Source: JACKDW01 sp964621785 (GTDB lineage Bacteria > Myxococcota_A > Polyangia > Nannocystales > Nannocystaceae). Taken from it: a DNA stretch of 64,000 nt. The notes below the pieces were generated by a model. The model was not told the origin of the DNA. It did no database searches and worked only from the letters and a program-made list of their open reading frames with translations. Position 1 is the first letter of the stretch, and each line of letters starts with the position of its first letter. The DNA lies in the NCBI GenBank assembly GCA_964621785.1, contig CAZUPD010000024.1, forward strand, positions 6,288 through 70,287, read 5' to 3'. The position numbers and the translations under genes were made by a program. Of the stretch, positions 1 through 9,513 are shown piece by piece.

Positions 1-2
1 CT

Positions 3-3000
3 TGTGTTGTACGTGCATGGAATCCAACGCCCCGCGCCGGGGTCCGCAGGATGCAGACGGATCTCGAAGTTTCGGGGAATGTCGTGGACCTCGAAGTCGC
101 GTCGCAGATGCCGATGCGTGTCTACCTCGACGGCAAGCCGGTCTACCGCGGTGATTTGACGACCCGGTGGCCAGCTGACCACTCGCAGATCCGTGTGCAG
201 ACAACTCCGGGACACCACCGCCTCGAAGCTCACCTGACCATCCCGAATGAGCGGGCGTGGTTGATGATCCGAGCGACCGACGAGCGGGGCAAGGCGATCC
301 CGAGCGGCAAGCCTGGAGCGGACCGCAAACCGAGTCAGGGGGTCACCGCGCAACCGGTTGAGCAGGTATTTTCCGCGGAGCGTTTCGAGCGCCTGCCGCC
401 AGATGCGTTGTTTCGCGACCCGCTCTACCGACCGCTACGCCAACTCTATGATCTCGCTGATGCCCTCGCACAGGGGGATAGTGACCGCGCGGAAGAGGAG
501 GCCCATACCCTTCAGGCCCAGGCACCCAAATTTGCAGATGCACATATTCTGGTTGCGGCCTTTGAAATCGAAGATCCGAGCCGTGAACGGACGGCCTCGG
601 AGGCTCGGCAGCGCAAAGCACTTGAATATGCACTTAAGCTTGACGGCACACTCGACAGCGCCCGCATTCGTCTGCTCGAGATGGACTTGGAGCGGAGCGA
701 AGTTACCGACGTCCTCGAACAGTTGCGGGAGTTGCCAAAAGGGAGTCTCAGCCATGTCCAGGGTGAGCTGCTCCGATTTCGTGCCTACCTCGCGGGGGGG
801 GACGAATATGCAGCGCTTCAGGCCCTTGAACGCGCGGCGGTTCGTGATCCCAACGGATGCCAGATTCTCAAGGCACAACGCCTGGTCGCCCGCGACCGTG
901 ACGATGTCAAACGCGAAGATGAAGTGACGGCCGGCCTCGAGCATTGCTCCGGGACGTTAGGGCTGCGGGCCAACCTCGCCCGCAAGCGCGGCGATCTCAA
1001 ACTCGCCAAGGAGCTACTGGCCGAACGGGTGAATCGTGCAGCCGACGATGTCGATGCCCTCGAAGCTCTCGTCGAGGTAGCGATCGCCGAGCGCAACTTC
1101 GACCAAGCATTGGTGCACCTGCAACAAATTCTGAACTACCGGCCGTATTCCGCCGGTGCACGCCTGCGCGTCAGCGATGTCCAAGCCGATATGAACCGGC
1201 TGTCCGAGGCGCGGAAGTCACTCGAGGCAGCGATTGAGCAGATACCCGCGAGCTCGTCGCTGTGGGTCGTCGCGGAGAACCTAGGTGTTCATGATGACCT
1301 GTACGACTTTCGCACCGACGGAGCCAAGGCGCTGGCCGCCTATCGGCAAGAGCCCGATCCCTATCCCGGTGCGAGTGAAGTGTTGGTCCTCGATCGTAGT
1401 GTCGCGCGTGTCTACCCCGACGGTAGCCTTCGACAAATTGTGCATACAATTTCCGAACTGCGAACCAAAGACGCGATCGACAGGTACGGCGAGATCACAC
1501 CACCCGAGGGGGCCCGCGTTCTCACCCTTCACAGCATCAAACCGGATGGCACGATCGTCGAGCCCGAGGTGATTCCCGGCAAGGAAGGGTTGAGCCTGCG
1601 GGGGCTCGCACCCGGCGATGCGGTCGAGTACGAGATGGTCTTGGGGCAAGGTCCCGAAGCATTGCTCCCGGGGTACATCGATGTATCTCGTTTTCGCTTC
1701 CAGTCGGCGGCGACACCTTTTCACGTGTCCGAGATGATCGTCGTCAGCCCCGAAAATCTCGCGCTTCAGGTCGAGTCTCGCAACAACGCACCCAAGCCGC
1801 GTGTCCGCATGGAGAACGGACTCAAGATCCAGCACTGGCAAGTGCAGCGTTCCCAACGTCTCGGTGTGGAGCCGGGGATGCGATCGCTTATCGATGAGGT
1901 TCCCTCGGTCCGTGTATTTACACCACCCGATACTCACGCCTGGCTCGAAAGCCTGGCCCTGAGTTTGTACCCCTCGCAGCGCAGCAACCCCGAGTTGCGT
2001 GCCAAAGTCCGTTCGCTCACCTCGGGTATCTCCAAAGGTCCCAAGTATCGTTCGCTCGTCCTACGCGCGATCTACAATTGGGTGCTCGACAATGTTGAGG
2101 AGACCGGTGACCTCACCAATGGAGCGACGCTCACGCTGTCGGCGGGCAAAGGCAGTCGCCTGATGCTGCTCAAGACGATGCTGCGTGAAGCGGGTCTCTA
2201 CAGTGAGCTTTGGGTCGGGCGCGACCGCTTTGGGCCCCAGGATCAAAAGGGCGGGCATCCGCTGCTCGAGGCCTATGCTGCACCTGTCCTTGCGGTCTGG
2301 GTCAACAGCGACGGACCCAAAGGACAGCCGGTGATCGTGTTGACAAATGCCAAGGCAATGCCGCTGGGGTATGTCCCGGTGAACCTCTCCGGTGCTCCTG
2401 GTGTCCGGGTCAGGCTCGACGACAGCGAACGTCCCCCCGGGTTTCTCACGTTTCCGGCGACACCGGGTGCATTGCTCGACCGCCGGAGCCACGAGCTCGA
2501 GCTTGAGATCGATCGCAGGGGCAACGGAACGGTCACCGGTACGATTGAACTACAGGGGATGGAGGCGCTCGCGTGGCGCAACCAGCTGCAAAATATCGAC
2601 CGCGCCCGTCTCAACGAGGGGTTTGAACAGGCGGAGCTCGCCCACCTGTGCCGTGGAGCGACGATCGACCTCACCAACCTCGAACTCGTCCACGAAGAGG
2701 AGACCAGCAAGTCGTTTCAACTCCGGTTTGAGGCCACGATCCGCGGTGCCGTTGGCAGTCAAAACTCGATTTGCTCGCCGGTTGTCCCGATGAACATGGC
2801 CCTTGGTTATGCCGCTTTGCCCGAGCGCAAGACCGGGATGGTTATTTCATATGCACCAAAGAAGACGGCGAAAGTGACGATCCGGCTGACCGACGGGCAA
2901 TTTGCCGATATCCCCAAGGCGGCACAGGTCCGCGATGATTTCGGTTCCTATACCCGCGAGGTACAGGGGGGGGGCGGTGGTCAAGAGGTCACGATCACTT

Positions 3001-3110
3001 CGGAGATGAATCTGACTCTTGGGACAGTTAATCCAGAAGACTATCGCGACTTGGTCAACTTTGCTCGCGAGCTCAAAACCATCGAAGACGAGCTCGTGCG
3101 GGTACGTTAG
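3..3110 (+). CDS. DUF3857/transglutaminase-like TPR protein (5' end outside window)
   Basis: The frame is open from the left edge with no stop, so the ATG at 51 may be internal and the gene probably begins upstream. Counting from that ATG (1019 codons), the first 110 residues look like a beta-rich domain, and residues about 130-430 are helical and TPR-like. About 435-620 match DUF3857, and 650-760 resemble the transglutaminase-like domain that normally follows it. By eye, the usual active-site stretch (GDCKDK-type) aligns with GKGSRL near residue 700, so the catalytic Cys appears replaced by Lys and the fold is probably non-catalytic. DUF3857 proteins are usually periplasmic or exported; no signal peptide is visible because the N-terminus is missing. 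The next gene starts after a perfect inverted repeat. Family assignment is firm, role unknown. Confidence 0.85.
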   Translation, partial: CVVRAWNPTPRAGVRRMQTDLEVSGNVVDLEVASQMPMRVYLDGKPVYRGDLTTRWPADHSQIRVQTTPGHHRLEAHLTIPNERAWLMIRATDERGKAIPSGKPGADRKPSQGVTAQPVEQVFSAERFERLPPDALFRDPLYRPLRQLYDLADALAQGDSDRAEEEAHTLQAQAPKFADAHILVAAFEIEDPSRERTASEARQRKALEYALKLDGTLDSARIRLLEMDLERSEVTDVLEQLRELPKGSLSHVQGELLRFRAYLAGGDEYAALQALERAAVRDPNGCQILKAQRLVARDRDDVKREDEVTAGLEHCSGTLGLRANLARKRGDLKLAKELLAERVNRAADDVDALEALVEVAIAERNFDQALVHLQQILNYRPYSAGARLRVSDVQADMNRLSEARKSLEAAIEQIPASSSLWVVAENLGVHDDLYDFRTDGAKALAAYRQEPDPYPGASEVLVLDRSVARVYPDGSLRQIVHTISELRTKDAIDRYGEITPPEGARVLTLHSIKPDGTIVEPEVIPGKEGLSLRGLAPGDAVEYEMVLGQGPEALLPGYIDVSRFRFQSAATPFHVSEMIVVSPENLALQVESRNNAPKPRVRMENGLKIQHWQVQRSQRLGVEPGMRSLIDEVPSVRVFTPPDTHAWLESLALSLYPSQRSNPELRAKVRSLTSGISKGPKYRSLVLRAIYNWVLDNVEETGDLTNGATLTLSAGKGSRLMLLKTMLREAGLYSELWVGRDRFGPQDQKGGHPLLEAYAAPVLAVWVNSDGPKGQPVIVLTNAKAMPLGYVPVNLSGAPGVRVRLDDSERPPGFLTFPATPGALLDRRSHELELEIDRRGNGTVTGTIELQGMEALAWRNQLQNIDRARLNEGFEQAELAHLCRGATIDLTNLELVHEEETSKSFQLRFEATIRGAVGSQNSICSPVVPMNMALGYAALPERKTGMVISYAPKKTAKVTIRLTDGQFADIPKAAQVRDDFGSYTREVQGGGGGQEVTITSEMNLTLGTVNPEDYRDLVNFARELKTIEDELVRVR

Positions 3111-3185
3111 GTTGCGTCCGGCACCGGCCGACCGGTCCGGGAGCTTGGGGGTCCTCTCACGCGCGAACGTTGATTTAATAACCAA

Positions 3186-3211
3186 TAAACATGTCATTTG
3201 TGACATGTTTA
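3186..3211. promoter_or_regulatory. Perfect 11-bp inverted repeat before the IgGFc-type lipoprotein gene
   Basis: Arms TAAACATGTCA (3186-3196) and TGACATGTTTA (3201-3211) flank a TTTG loop. The site ends 7 bases before the ATG at 3219, where a ribosome-binding site should lie. It has no T-run, so it is either a weak terminator for the gene before it or, more likely, an operator or translation-control hairpin. A shorter copy with the same core and loop lies at 34926-34941. Confidence 0.5.
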
Positions 3212-3218
3212 CTTGGTC

Positions 3219-5303
3219 ATGATTGATAAAAGCTCTCCACGTATCCTTGCACTCGGCTTCTTTACGGTCGCCTCACTCGCTGTCGGCTGTTCCAACAACT
3301 CGGGCACAGACACCGAAAGCGGGACCGATTCGACGACCGACGCTTCGTCATCCGGGGACATGACGACGACTAGTCCGACAACAACACCAACCTCCGCGGG
3401 CCCGGGGGGTTCAGAATCGCAAACCGGCGATGGCGATGGTGACGGGGATGGCGACGGCGATGGTGACGGAGACGGTGATGGTGACGGAGACGGCGATGGT
3501 GACGGGGACGGCGATGGTGACGGGGACGGCGATGGCGATGGAGACGGCGACGAGTGTCTAGAGGGGGACGAGCAGTGCAAGGAGGGCGGCCACCAGACCT
3601 GCGTTGGTGGGATGTGGCAGGACGATCCATGTGCTGAAGGAACGTTCTGTGACGAAATCGGCGATGAGTGTATTCCATGTACATGCACGCCTGGAGAGCA
3701 GGGGACCTGCGTCGATATGGACAACATTGAGGTCTGCAACGACGAATGTTCCGGGTGGGATCCAACGCCCTGCGGAGACGGTGTGTGTGTCGCGGATGCG
3801 TGCGTCGACCTGATCTGCGCCCCCAACCAGCCTGCGTGTGTCGACATCGACACCTACCACGAGTGCAACGACGACGGGACCATGTGGAATCCCGATGTCG
3901 ACTGTTCACCGGGCGATCAGTGCTACAACGGGAGCTGCCTCAGCGCCTGCGAGTTGGCAGAGTCGACGCTGTCCAACGTCGGATGCGAGTTCTGGGCCGT
4001 CGACATGTCCAACCTGCCGCCACGCGATAAGTACACCTACGCGGTTGTGGTCTCGAACCCGAGTTTCGACTTCCCGGCCGCCGTCAGCATCTGGGACAAG
4101 CGCAACGGCAACGAGACCGAGTTGATCACCGACCAAGTTGCCCCGCGCGAAGCCAAGATCTTCAATCTCTCGGGTTCACACGCCGGCTACACGAGTTACT
4201 ACAATGGTCAGGATTCCGGCTTTTTGGGCAACGGTGTGGGCCTTGGGCGGGCATTTCGTATCGAGACCAGTCAACCGGTGATCATGACCCAGTTCAATCC
4301 GATCGGCGGTGCGACGGGCTACACGACCGATGCTTCGTTGTTGCTACCGACACACACGCTCGGCCAAGACTACATTCACTTGGGCTGGAACCGCGGCCAC
4401 GGTGATGGGTCGTCGATGAATGTGGTTGCGACCGAAGACCAGACGACCATTACGATCACGCCGACCGTCAATACGGGTGCGGGACAAAACGGACTTCCGG
4501 CGATGACGGCTGGTGTTCCGACTGACGTTGTCATCAACCGCTACGACTACATTCAGATCGGTGTCAACGACCTGAATCTGACCGGTTCGCTCATCGCGTC
4601 CGACAAGCCGGTTGCTCTGTTTGGCGGCCACGCCTGCGCCAACGTACCGATGGAGAACGTCGGCGCCTGCGACCACGTCGAGGAGCAACTGTTTCCGCTC
4701 GAGACCTGGGGAACGAACTATGTAGCTGCACGCAATCCTCCGCGTGGCAACGACCCGATGCGTTGGCGGATCGTCGCAGCCGAGGACAACACGACGATCA
4801 CCTTTGATCCGGCGGTCAGCATTGGGGCGCAGACAGTGCTCAACGCTGGCCAGATGGTCGAGTTCGACGAGACACAGGACTTTTATATCTCGGCCGACGA
4901 TCCGATTCTCGTCGCCGGGTACATGCGAGGAGGCAGCAGCGGCGGTGGCCAGGGCGATCCCTACATGGTCCAGATGGTCTCGGTTGAGCAGTACCAGCAG
5001 GACTACGTGTTCCTCGTCGACTCGAGCTACACCAATGACTTTGCCAAACTCGTGCGGCCGGCCGGGGCCGAAGTCACCGTCGAGTGCCTCGGTGTGGTGC
5101 CCGAAAACCGCTGGAACTCGATCGGTGGCAGCGGATTCGACTGGGCTGTTATCGACATGAATCCCGGTGAGGCCAATTGTTCGCCGGGGACCAATCAGGC
5201 CACCTCGCCGGAGGGCTTCGGGATCATTGTCAGCGGTCAGGCGAGCTACGCCAGCTACGCCTACCCGGGTGGGCTCGCACTGCAGCAGATCAACCCGCAG
5301 TAG
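3219..5303 (+). CDS. IgGFc-binding-type surface lipoprotein with (Gly-Asp)n linker
   Basis: The N-terminus has a hydrophobic signal ending in the lipobox LAVGC (Cys 24 from ATG 3219; a TTG at 3213 is also possible). A Ser/Thr/Asp-rich stretch follows, then about 20 Gly-Asp pairs (residues about 70-112), a Cys-rich region with repeated CxxGxC-like spacing (115-245), and from about residue 270 an IgGFc-binding N-terminal-type domain (PF17517). That domain shows a region with VVSNPSF, and later IASDKPVALFGGHACA and a DHVEEQLFP stretch. Such proteins in myxobacteria are predicted outer-membrane or secreted adhesin-like lipoproteins. Binding of IgG is only the family name and is not implied here. 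The gene stands alone, with a stem-loop after its stop. Confidence 0.88.
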   Translation: MIDKSSPRILALGFFTVASLAVGCSNNSGTDTESGTDSTTDASSSGDMTTTSPTTTPTSAGPGGSESQTGDGDGDGDGDGDGDGDGDGDGDGDGDGDGDGDGDGDGDGDGDECLEGDEQCKEGGHQTCVGGMWQDDPCAEGTFCDEIGDECIPCTCTPGEQGTCVDMDNIEVCNDECSGWDPTPCGDGVCVADACVDLICAPNQPACVDIDTYHECNDDGTMWNPDVDCSPGDQCYNGSCLSACELAESTLSNVGCEFWAVDMSNLPPRDKYTYAVVVSNPSFDFPAAVSIWDKRNGNETELITDQVAPREAKIFNLSGSHAGYTSYYNGQDSGFLGNGVGLGRAFRIETSQPVIMTQFNPIGGATGYTTDASLLLPTHTLGQDYIHLGWNRGHGDGSSMNVVATEDQTTITITPTVNTGAGQNGLPAMTAGVPTDVVINRYDYIQIGVNDLNLTGSLIASDKPVALFGGHACANVPMENVGACDHVEEQLFPLETWGTNYVAARNPPRGNDPMRWRIVAAEDNTTITFDPAVSIGAQTVLNAGQMVEFDETQDFYISADDPILVAGYMRGGSSGGGQGDPYMVQMVSVEQYQQDYVFLVDSSYTNDFAKLVRPAGAEVTVECLGVVPENRWNSIGGSGFDWAVIDMNPGEANCSPGTNQATSPEGFGIIVSGQASYASYAYPGGLALQQINPQ
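3425..3552 (+). repeat. Hexanucleotide-type repeat encoding (Gly-Asp)n
   Basis: Imperfect tandem GGNGAY units (GGCGAT, GGTGAC, GGGGAC and similar) code for a Gly-Asp run inside the lipoprotein gene. Synonymous variation between units suggests the protein repeat is old and kept, although the tract could still change length by slippage. The opposite strand reads as a Pro-Ser run and is not a gene. Confidence 0.9.
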
Positions 5304-5321
5304 TTGCGACTAGATATCAAT

Positions 5322-5345
5322 CCTCCGCCCGTGACGTGGCGGAGG
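5322..5345 (+). terminator. Stem-loop after the lipoprotein gene
   Basis: CCTCCGCC (5322-5329) pairs perfectly with GGCGGAGG (5338-5345) around an 8-base loop, 18 bases after the stop at 5303. No T-run follows, so it may be a U-less terminator or an mRNA 3' stabiliser. Confidence 0.5.
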
Positions 5346-5426
5346 GTCGACTTGTGCGCGGTCGCCTAGATGCGTACCGATTGTAAATACACGAAAATTG
5401 GGTGCGTCGTGACGGCACTCGAGACC

Positions 5427-6095
5427 TCAGTGCACACCACCGGCCTTGGCCACCGTGCGTTGATAGGCTGGCCGTTGTTTCATCCGCCCGACCCATGCGC
5501 GCAGGTGCGTGGTCTTGGACTCCGGCTGGCGTCCGCGTTCGACGAGCGCCTCGACAGCGAAGTTCATCATGATATCAGCCCCTGTATATGCATCTCCAGT
5601 AAACCAGGTCCGGTTGGCTAGAATGTTGTTGAGGTACTCGGTGTGCAGTTCGATTTCGGCGGTGATGAAGCTCTGTTCGACCTTTTTGACCAGTCCGCGG
5701 ATAATTGGGCGGATGAAAAACGGTGCCTTGGTGGCCGCGATCTTGTCGAAGATCAACCGCATCAGCAGCGGCGACATCAGGGAGCCCTCGGCGTAGTGCA
5801 TAAAATAGCGGTAGTCGCGGGCCGCCTGTGTACCTGGCTCTGGGACCAGGCGACCGTTGCCGTAGGTCTCGAGTAGTTCTGCGATGATAAATCCCGTCTC
5901 CGCCATCACCCGGTCGCCGTCTGTGACAAGCGGCACCTTGCCGAGTGGGTGGACCTCTCGCAGGCTCAGCGGGGCGCGAAATGTCCTTGGATCGCGCTTG
6001 TATTCCTTGGTCTCGTACTCGAGCTCGAGTTCTTCGAGCAGCAGCATGACGGAGCGGGAGCGGGAGCGGTCGAGGTTGTGGAGGATCAGTGTCAT
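5427..6095 (-). CDS. Glutathione S-transferase family protein
   Basis: Predicted cytosolic enzyme of about 222 residues that would conjugate or reduce substrates with glutathione. The N-terminal thioredoxin fold starts with the characteristic Arg-Ser-rich turn and LLLEELELEYE helix. The cis-Pro segment HPLGKVPLV and the AETGFIIAELLE stretch follow, and then the all-helical C-terminal domain with FTGDAYTGADIMM. I chose the ATG at 6095 because AAGGA lies about 10 bases upstream and the fold starts directly after it; the frame is open further to 6194. It is on the same strand as the transsulfuration genes and separated by about 150 bp, so it may be their last co-transcribed member. Substrate unknown. 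Confidence 0.9.
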   Translation of the reverse strand: MTLILHNLDRSRSRSVMLLLEELELEYETKEYKRDPRTFRAPLSLREVHPLGKVPLVTDGDRVMAETGFIIAELLETYGNGRLVPEPGTQAARDYRYFMHYAEGSLMSPLLMRLIFDKIAATKAPFFIRPIIRGLVKKVEQSFITAEIELHTEYLNNILANRTWFTGDAYTGADIMMNFAVEALVERGRQPESKTTHLRAWVGRMKQRPAYQRTVAKAGGVH

Positions 6096-6244
6096 GTCAT
6101 CGCGTCCTTGCTGCCTGTGGCTTATCTTTTGCCCCGGTTGAGTTTCGAGAGCCACCGCTGCATGGGTGGCGCCGCAAGTTTTTACGATACTCAACCGCGG
6201 TGAAAAGGGCCGCGAGGCGGTGTGTCGAGAAAATTGACTGGTTA

Positions 6245-6922
6245 CTAGGCCAGGGAGGCTACGAGCTTGCGGATGTCGCGGTTTTCGAGCACCGGAGCAT
6301 CATACCCTGGTGTTTCGTGGAGTGCGGCGTGGACCATCGCGGCTGCGAGGTCTGTCGACGGCAGCCCGACATTGGGATAGATGCAGCGGACAACCGGGTA
6401 GAGACTGCGAATGATGCGGTAGCTCAGGTTTGGCTCTTTGCGTGGCTGCACTGGGTAAATGTAGCCTGGGCGAAAAATATGGACCCGGGCAAACCCGTGT
6501 TGTAGCAACGCATTTTCAGCCATGCCCTTGTAGCGGGCAAACGCCATCCGTGCTGATTCTTTTGTATCTGCACCTTGTCCGCTGAGAAAACTGACGACTG
6601 CCCCCGGGGATTGCCTGTGGAGCTCCTTAAAAAACGCATCGGGGACGTCGACCGTGATCGAGCGGAAGGCGTCGTCGGGCATTGTACCTGTGTATACACC
6701 GATACAAAAAATTGCCGCGTCGACGCCGGCAAAGTGCTCGCGCACCGCGGCGTAGTCGAGGAAGTCCGTGTGGAGCACTTCGTGTAGCTTGTCGCCGGCG
6801 GCTCCGGTTGCCCGTCGGCTCAGGACCGTTACTTTGTCGACATCGGGGGATTGGAGGCACATTTCGAGGGCGTGACCTCCGACCATCCCAGTGGCCCCGA
6901 CGATCATGACGTGTTGTCCCAT
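6245..6922 (-). CDS. NAD(P)-binding atypical short-chain dehydrogenase / epimerase-like protein
   Basis: The protein is 225 residues. The N-terminal VGATGMVG is the Rossmann dinucleotide-binding glycine motif. VLSRR follows strand 2, and FCIGVYTG and VVSFLSGQGAD mark later strands. The KGMAEN stretch and FRPGYIYP are typical of NmrA/atypical extended SDR proteins of the HTATIP2-like type. The classical YxxxK is replaced by a Tyr-Lys-Gly segment (RYKGMAEN), so catalysis is uncertain. The start lies 7 bases after the stop of the cystathionine gamma-lyase gene, so it is probably in the same operon. Role in sulfur amino acid metabolism is not shown by the sequence. Confidence 0.85.
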   Translation of the reverse strand: MGQHVMIVGATGMVGGHALEMCLQSPDVDKVTVLSRRATGAAGDKLHEVLHTDFLDYAAVREHFAGVDAAIFCIGVYTGTMPDDAFRSITVDVPDAFFKELHRQSPGAVVSFLSGQGADTKESARMAFARYKGMAENALLQHGFARVHIFRPGYIYPVQPRKEPNLSYRIIRSLYPVVRCIYPNVGLPSTDLAAAMVHAALHETPGYDAPVLENRDIRKLVASLA

Positions 6923-6929
6923 CGCTTGC

Positions 6930-8114
6930 TTACGCCTGATCGAGTGCTTGGGTCAGGTCGCCGAGGAGGTCGTCGATGTGTTCGACACCGACACTCACCC
7001 GGATAAAGCCGTCGTGGATCCCTAACTTCTCGCGGTTTTCTTTGGGTACCGAAGCGTGGGTCATGATCGCCGGATGTTCGATGAGACTCTCGACCCCGCC
7101 GAGGCTCTCGGCTAGGGAAAACACGCGCACGGCCGACAAAAATCGCCGTGCCATCTCGAGGTCGCCGTCGAGGTAAAACGACACCATTCCGCCAAAGCCC
7201 TTCATTTGGCGCTTGGCGAGCGCGTGCTGGGGATGACTTTTGAGCCCGGGGTAGATGACCTGTTTGACCTTGTTGTGGGCGGCCAAAAAGTCGGCGACTG
7301 CGATCGCGTTTTCTTGGTGCCGATGCATCCGCAGCGCCAAGGTCTTGAGCCCGCGAAGGGTGTAGTAGCAATCTTGTGGGCCGGGCACCGCGCCACACGA
7401 GTTTTGCAAAAATGCCAGCCGTTCGTGGAGTTCGGCGCTTTGCGTGACGACACTTCCACCGACGACATCCGAGTGCCCGCCGATGTACTTGGTTGTGCTG
7501 TGGACGACTAGATCGGCGCCGAGTGAGAGCGGCAGCTGAAACACGGGCGACATAAATGTATTATCAACGGCTAATAGGACTCCGTGCTTGTGACAGATAT
7601 CGGCGATCGCCTCGATATCACCGAGTTTGAGCATTGGATTGGTCGGCGTCTCGAGCCAGCACAGCTTGGTCTCGGGCCGGATCGCGGCCTCGACCTGGGT
7701 TGGGTCGGTCGGGTCGACATAGGAAAAGGCCTGTCCACGCCGGGACATCACCTTGTCGAACTGGCGAAATGTTCCTCCGTAGATATCGTCGCCGGCAATG
7801 ACGTGGTCGCCGGCGTCGAGCAACTGGATGACTGTCATGGTCGCGGCACAACCACTTGCAAATGCAAGTCCATAGGTCCCCCCCTCGACCGCCGCCATCG
7901 CCCGCTCCAAGGCGTAGCGCGTGGGGTTGTGGGTTCGGCTGTACTCAAACCCTGTGTGCTCGCCAGGGCCTTTTTGGATGTACGTCGATGACTGGGAAAT
8001 CGGTGGCATCACGGCCCCGGTGACCGGTTCGGGGTGTTGCCCCCCGTGGATCACCAGGGTCTCGATGCGGGCGTCAGCCGGGATGTGGTCTTTGTCGCGT
8101 TCGTAGGTTGCCAT
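6930..8114 (-). CDS. Cystathionine gamma-lyase (Cys/Met metabolism PLP enzyme)
   Basis: PLP enzyme of 394 residues that splits cystathionine to cysteine, 2-oxobutyrate and ammonia (reverse transsulfuration). The PLP lysine is K209 in STTKYIGGHSD. The region SLGGVESLIEHPAIMTHASV is close to that of eukaryotic cystathionine gamma-lyase. Cystathionine gamma-synthases share the fold, so the choice of lyase rests on this region and on the neighbour, cystathionine beta-synthase, which ends 1 base before this ATG (translationally coupled). MetB-type synthase activity remains possible. Confidence 0.92.
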   Translation of the reverse strand: MATYERDKDHIPADARIETLVIHGGQHPEPVTGAVMPPISQSSTYIQKGPGEHTGFEYSRTHNPTRYALERAMAAVEGGTYGLAFASGCAATMTVIQLLDAGDHVIAGDDIYGGTFRQFDKVMSRRGQAFSYVDPTDPTQVEAAIRPETKLCWLETPTNPMLKLGDIEAIADICHKHGVLLAVDNTFMSPVFQLPLSLGADLVVHSTTKYIGGHSDVVGGSVVTQSAELHERLAFLQNSCGAVPGPQDCYYTLRGLKTLALRMHRHQENAIAVADFLAAHNKVKQVIYPGLKSHPQHALAKRQMKGFGGMVSFYLDGDLEMARRFLSAVRVFSLAESLGGVESLIEHPAIMTHASVPKENREKLGIHDGFIRVSVGVEHIDDLLGDLTQALDQA

Positions 8115-8115
8115 G

Positions 8116-9513
8116 TTACTTGCTCGCAGCCTGCTCCGAGGCGAGGTAGTCGATCAGATCGATTTTGGTCAGAAGTCCGAGGAGACGGTCGTTTTCGACG
8201 ACCAGCACCACCTTGGCGTCGTTGAAGATGCTCTTGAGCAGTTGGATCCGGGTGTGCGGTGAAACTGTTGCATAGTCACTTGTTACGAGCTCGCGCAACG
8301 GTTGATCGAGCTGCCCCTCGTTTTGCAGGAGGAAGTTGAGGAGGTCGAGTTCGGAGACGATGCCGCAGTGGCGCTGGTGATCGTCGAGTACCGGCAACTG
8401 GCTGATTCCGTGCTTTTTGAGCAACTTGATGCCGTCGCGGACACTGCTCTCGAGCGACGCGGTAATCACCTGACCGGGCTTTTGCTTGAGGATGTGCGCG
8501 ACCGTTCCGGAGGTCTCGTCGACATCTAAAAACCCGTTGGAGCGCATCCACTCGTCGTTGAAAATCTTGCTGAGATATTTTTGTGCGCTGTCGGGGAGCA
8601 GCACCAAAATCTTCTCGGGTTTTTTGAGCCCGCGGGCGTATTTGATGGCACCCATGACTGCGGCGCCGCACGAACCCCCGCAGAAGATGCCCTCGCGGCG
8701 GACCAGTTCGCGGGTCATCAAGAAACACTCGCGGTCGTCGACTTGGACGACATCGTCGAGCAGGCTCAGGTTCATGGTCGACGGCAAGAAATCCTCACCG
8801 ATGCCCTCGACGTAGTAGCTAAAGGCCTTGGTCAAGCGACCTGTCTTAACGTACTCGTAGTAGAGCGAACCAATCGGGTCGACGCCGATGATTTTGAGGT
8901 CGGGGTTGCGTTCTTTGAAGTAGCGGCCACAACCCGAAAGCGTGCCACCGGTGCCCATACCGGCGACGAAGGCATCGAACTCGCCACCGGTTTGTTCCCA
9001 AATTTCCGGTGCCGTGCTGACGTAGTGGGCCTCGGGATTGGCGGGATTGTGGTACTGGTTGGCGTAAAATGCCGCCGGGGTCTCCTCGACGATGCGGCGC
9101 GAGACCGAGTAGTAGCTCCGCGGGTCGCTGGGCTCGACCGCCGTCGGGCAGATCACAACCTTGGCCCCATACGCCCGCAGGCCGTCGATCTTTTCCTGGG
9201 ACATCTTGTCGGGCATCACAAATACGCACTTGTACCCGCGGATGGCCGCCACCATGGCGAGACCGGCACCTGTGTTGCCGCTGGTCGCCTCGATGATGGT
9301 TCCGCCCGGCCGCAACATCCCGCGCGCCTCGGCGTCCCGGATGATGTTCATCGCCACCCGATCTTTCATCGACCCGGCCGGATTGAGGTACTCGACCTTG
9401 ACGTAAATCTCCGATTTGACCTCTTCGGCGACATGGTTGAGTCGCACGATCGGGGTCATGCCCACCGCCGCTGTGATATCCGAAACGGCACCCTTCATCA
9501 GCTCGTCTGTCAT
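8116..9513 (-). CDS. Cystathionine beta-synthase with C-terminal CBS-domain pair
   Basis: Enzyme of 465 residues condensing serine and homocysteine to cystathionine. The catalytic domain (about 1-335) shows the PLP lysine K50 in GSMKDRVA, the phosphate-binding loop SGNTGAG, and GMGTGGTLSGCGRYF. Residues about 340-465 form two CBS motifs, which in animal enzymes bind S-adenosylmethionine. No N-terminal heme domain is present. I chose the ATG at 9513 (MTDELMKG), immediately before the fold; the frame continues upstream to 9630 without homology. It is the first gene of a minus-strand operon with cystathionine gamma-lyase. Confidence 0.94.
   Translation of the reverse strand: MTDELMKGAVSDITAAVGMTPIVRLNHVAEEVKSEIYVKVEYLNPAGSMKDRVAMNIIRDAEARGMLRPGGTIIEATSGNTGAGLAMVAAIRGYKCVFVMPDKMSQEKIDGLRAYGAKVVICPTAVEPSDPRSYYSVSRRIVEETPAAFYANQYHNPANPEAHYVSTAPEIWEQTGGEFDAFVAGMGTGGTLSGCGRYFKERNPDLKIIGVDPIGSLYYEYVKTGRLTKAFSYYVEGIGEDFLPSTMNLSLLDDVVQVDDRECFLMTRELVRREGIFCGGSCGAAVMGAIKYARGLKKPEKILVLLPDSAQKYLSKIFNDEWMRSNGFLDVDETSGTVAHILKQKPGQVITASLESSVRDGIKLLKKHGISQLPVLDDHQRHCGIVSELDLLNFLLQNEGQLDQPLRELVTSDYATVSPHTRIQLLKSIFNDAKVVLVVENDRLLGLLTKIDLIDYLASEQAASK

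Noticed and set aside
3209..3853. Minus-strand Pro-Ser repeat protein
   Set aside because: It is the complement of the Gly-Asp repeat in the lipoprotein gene.
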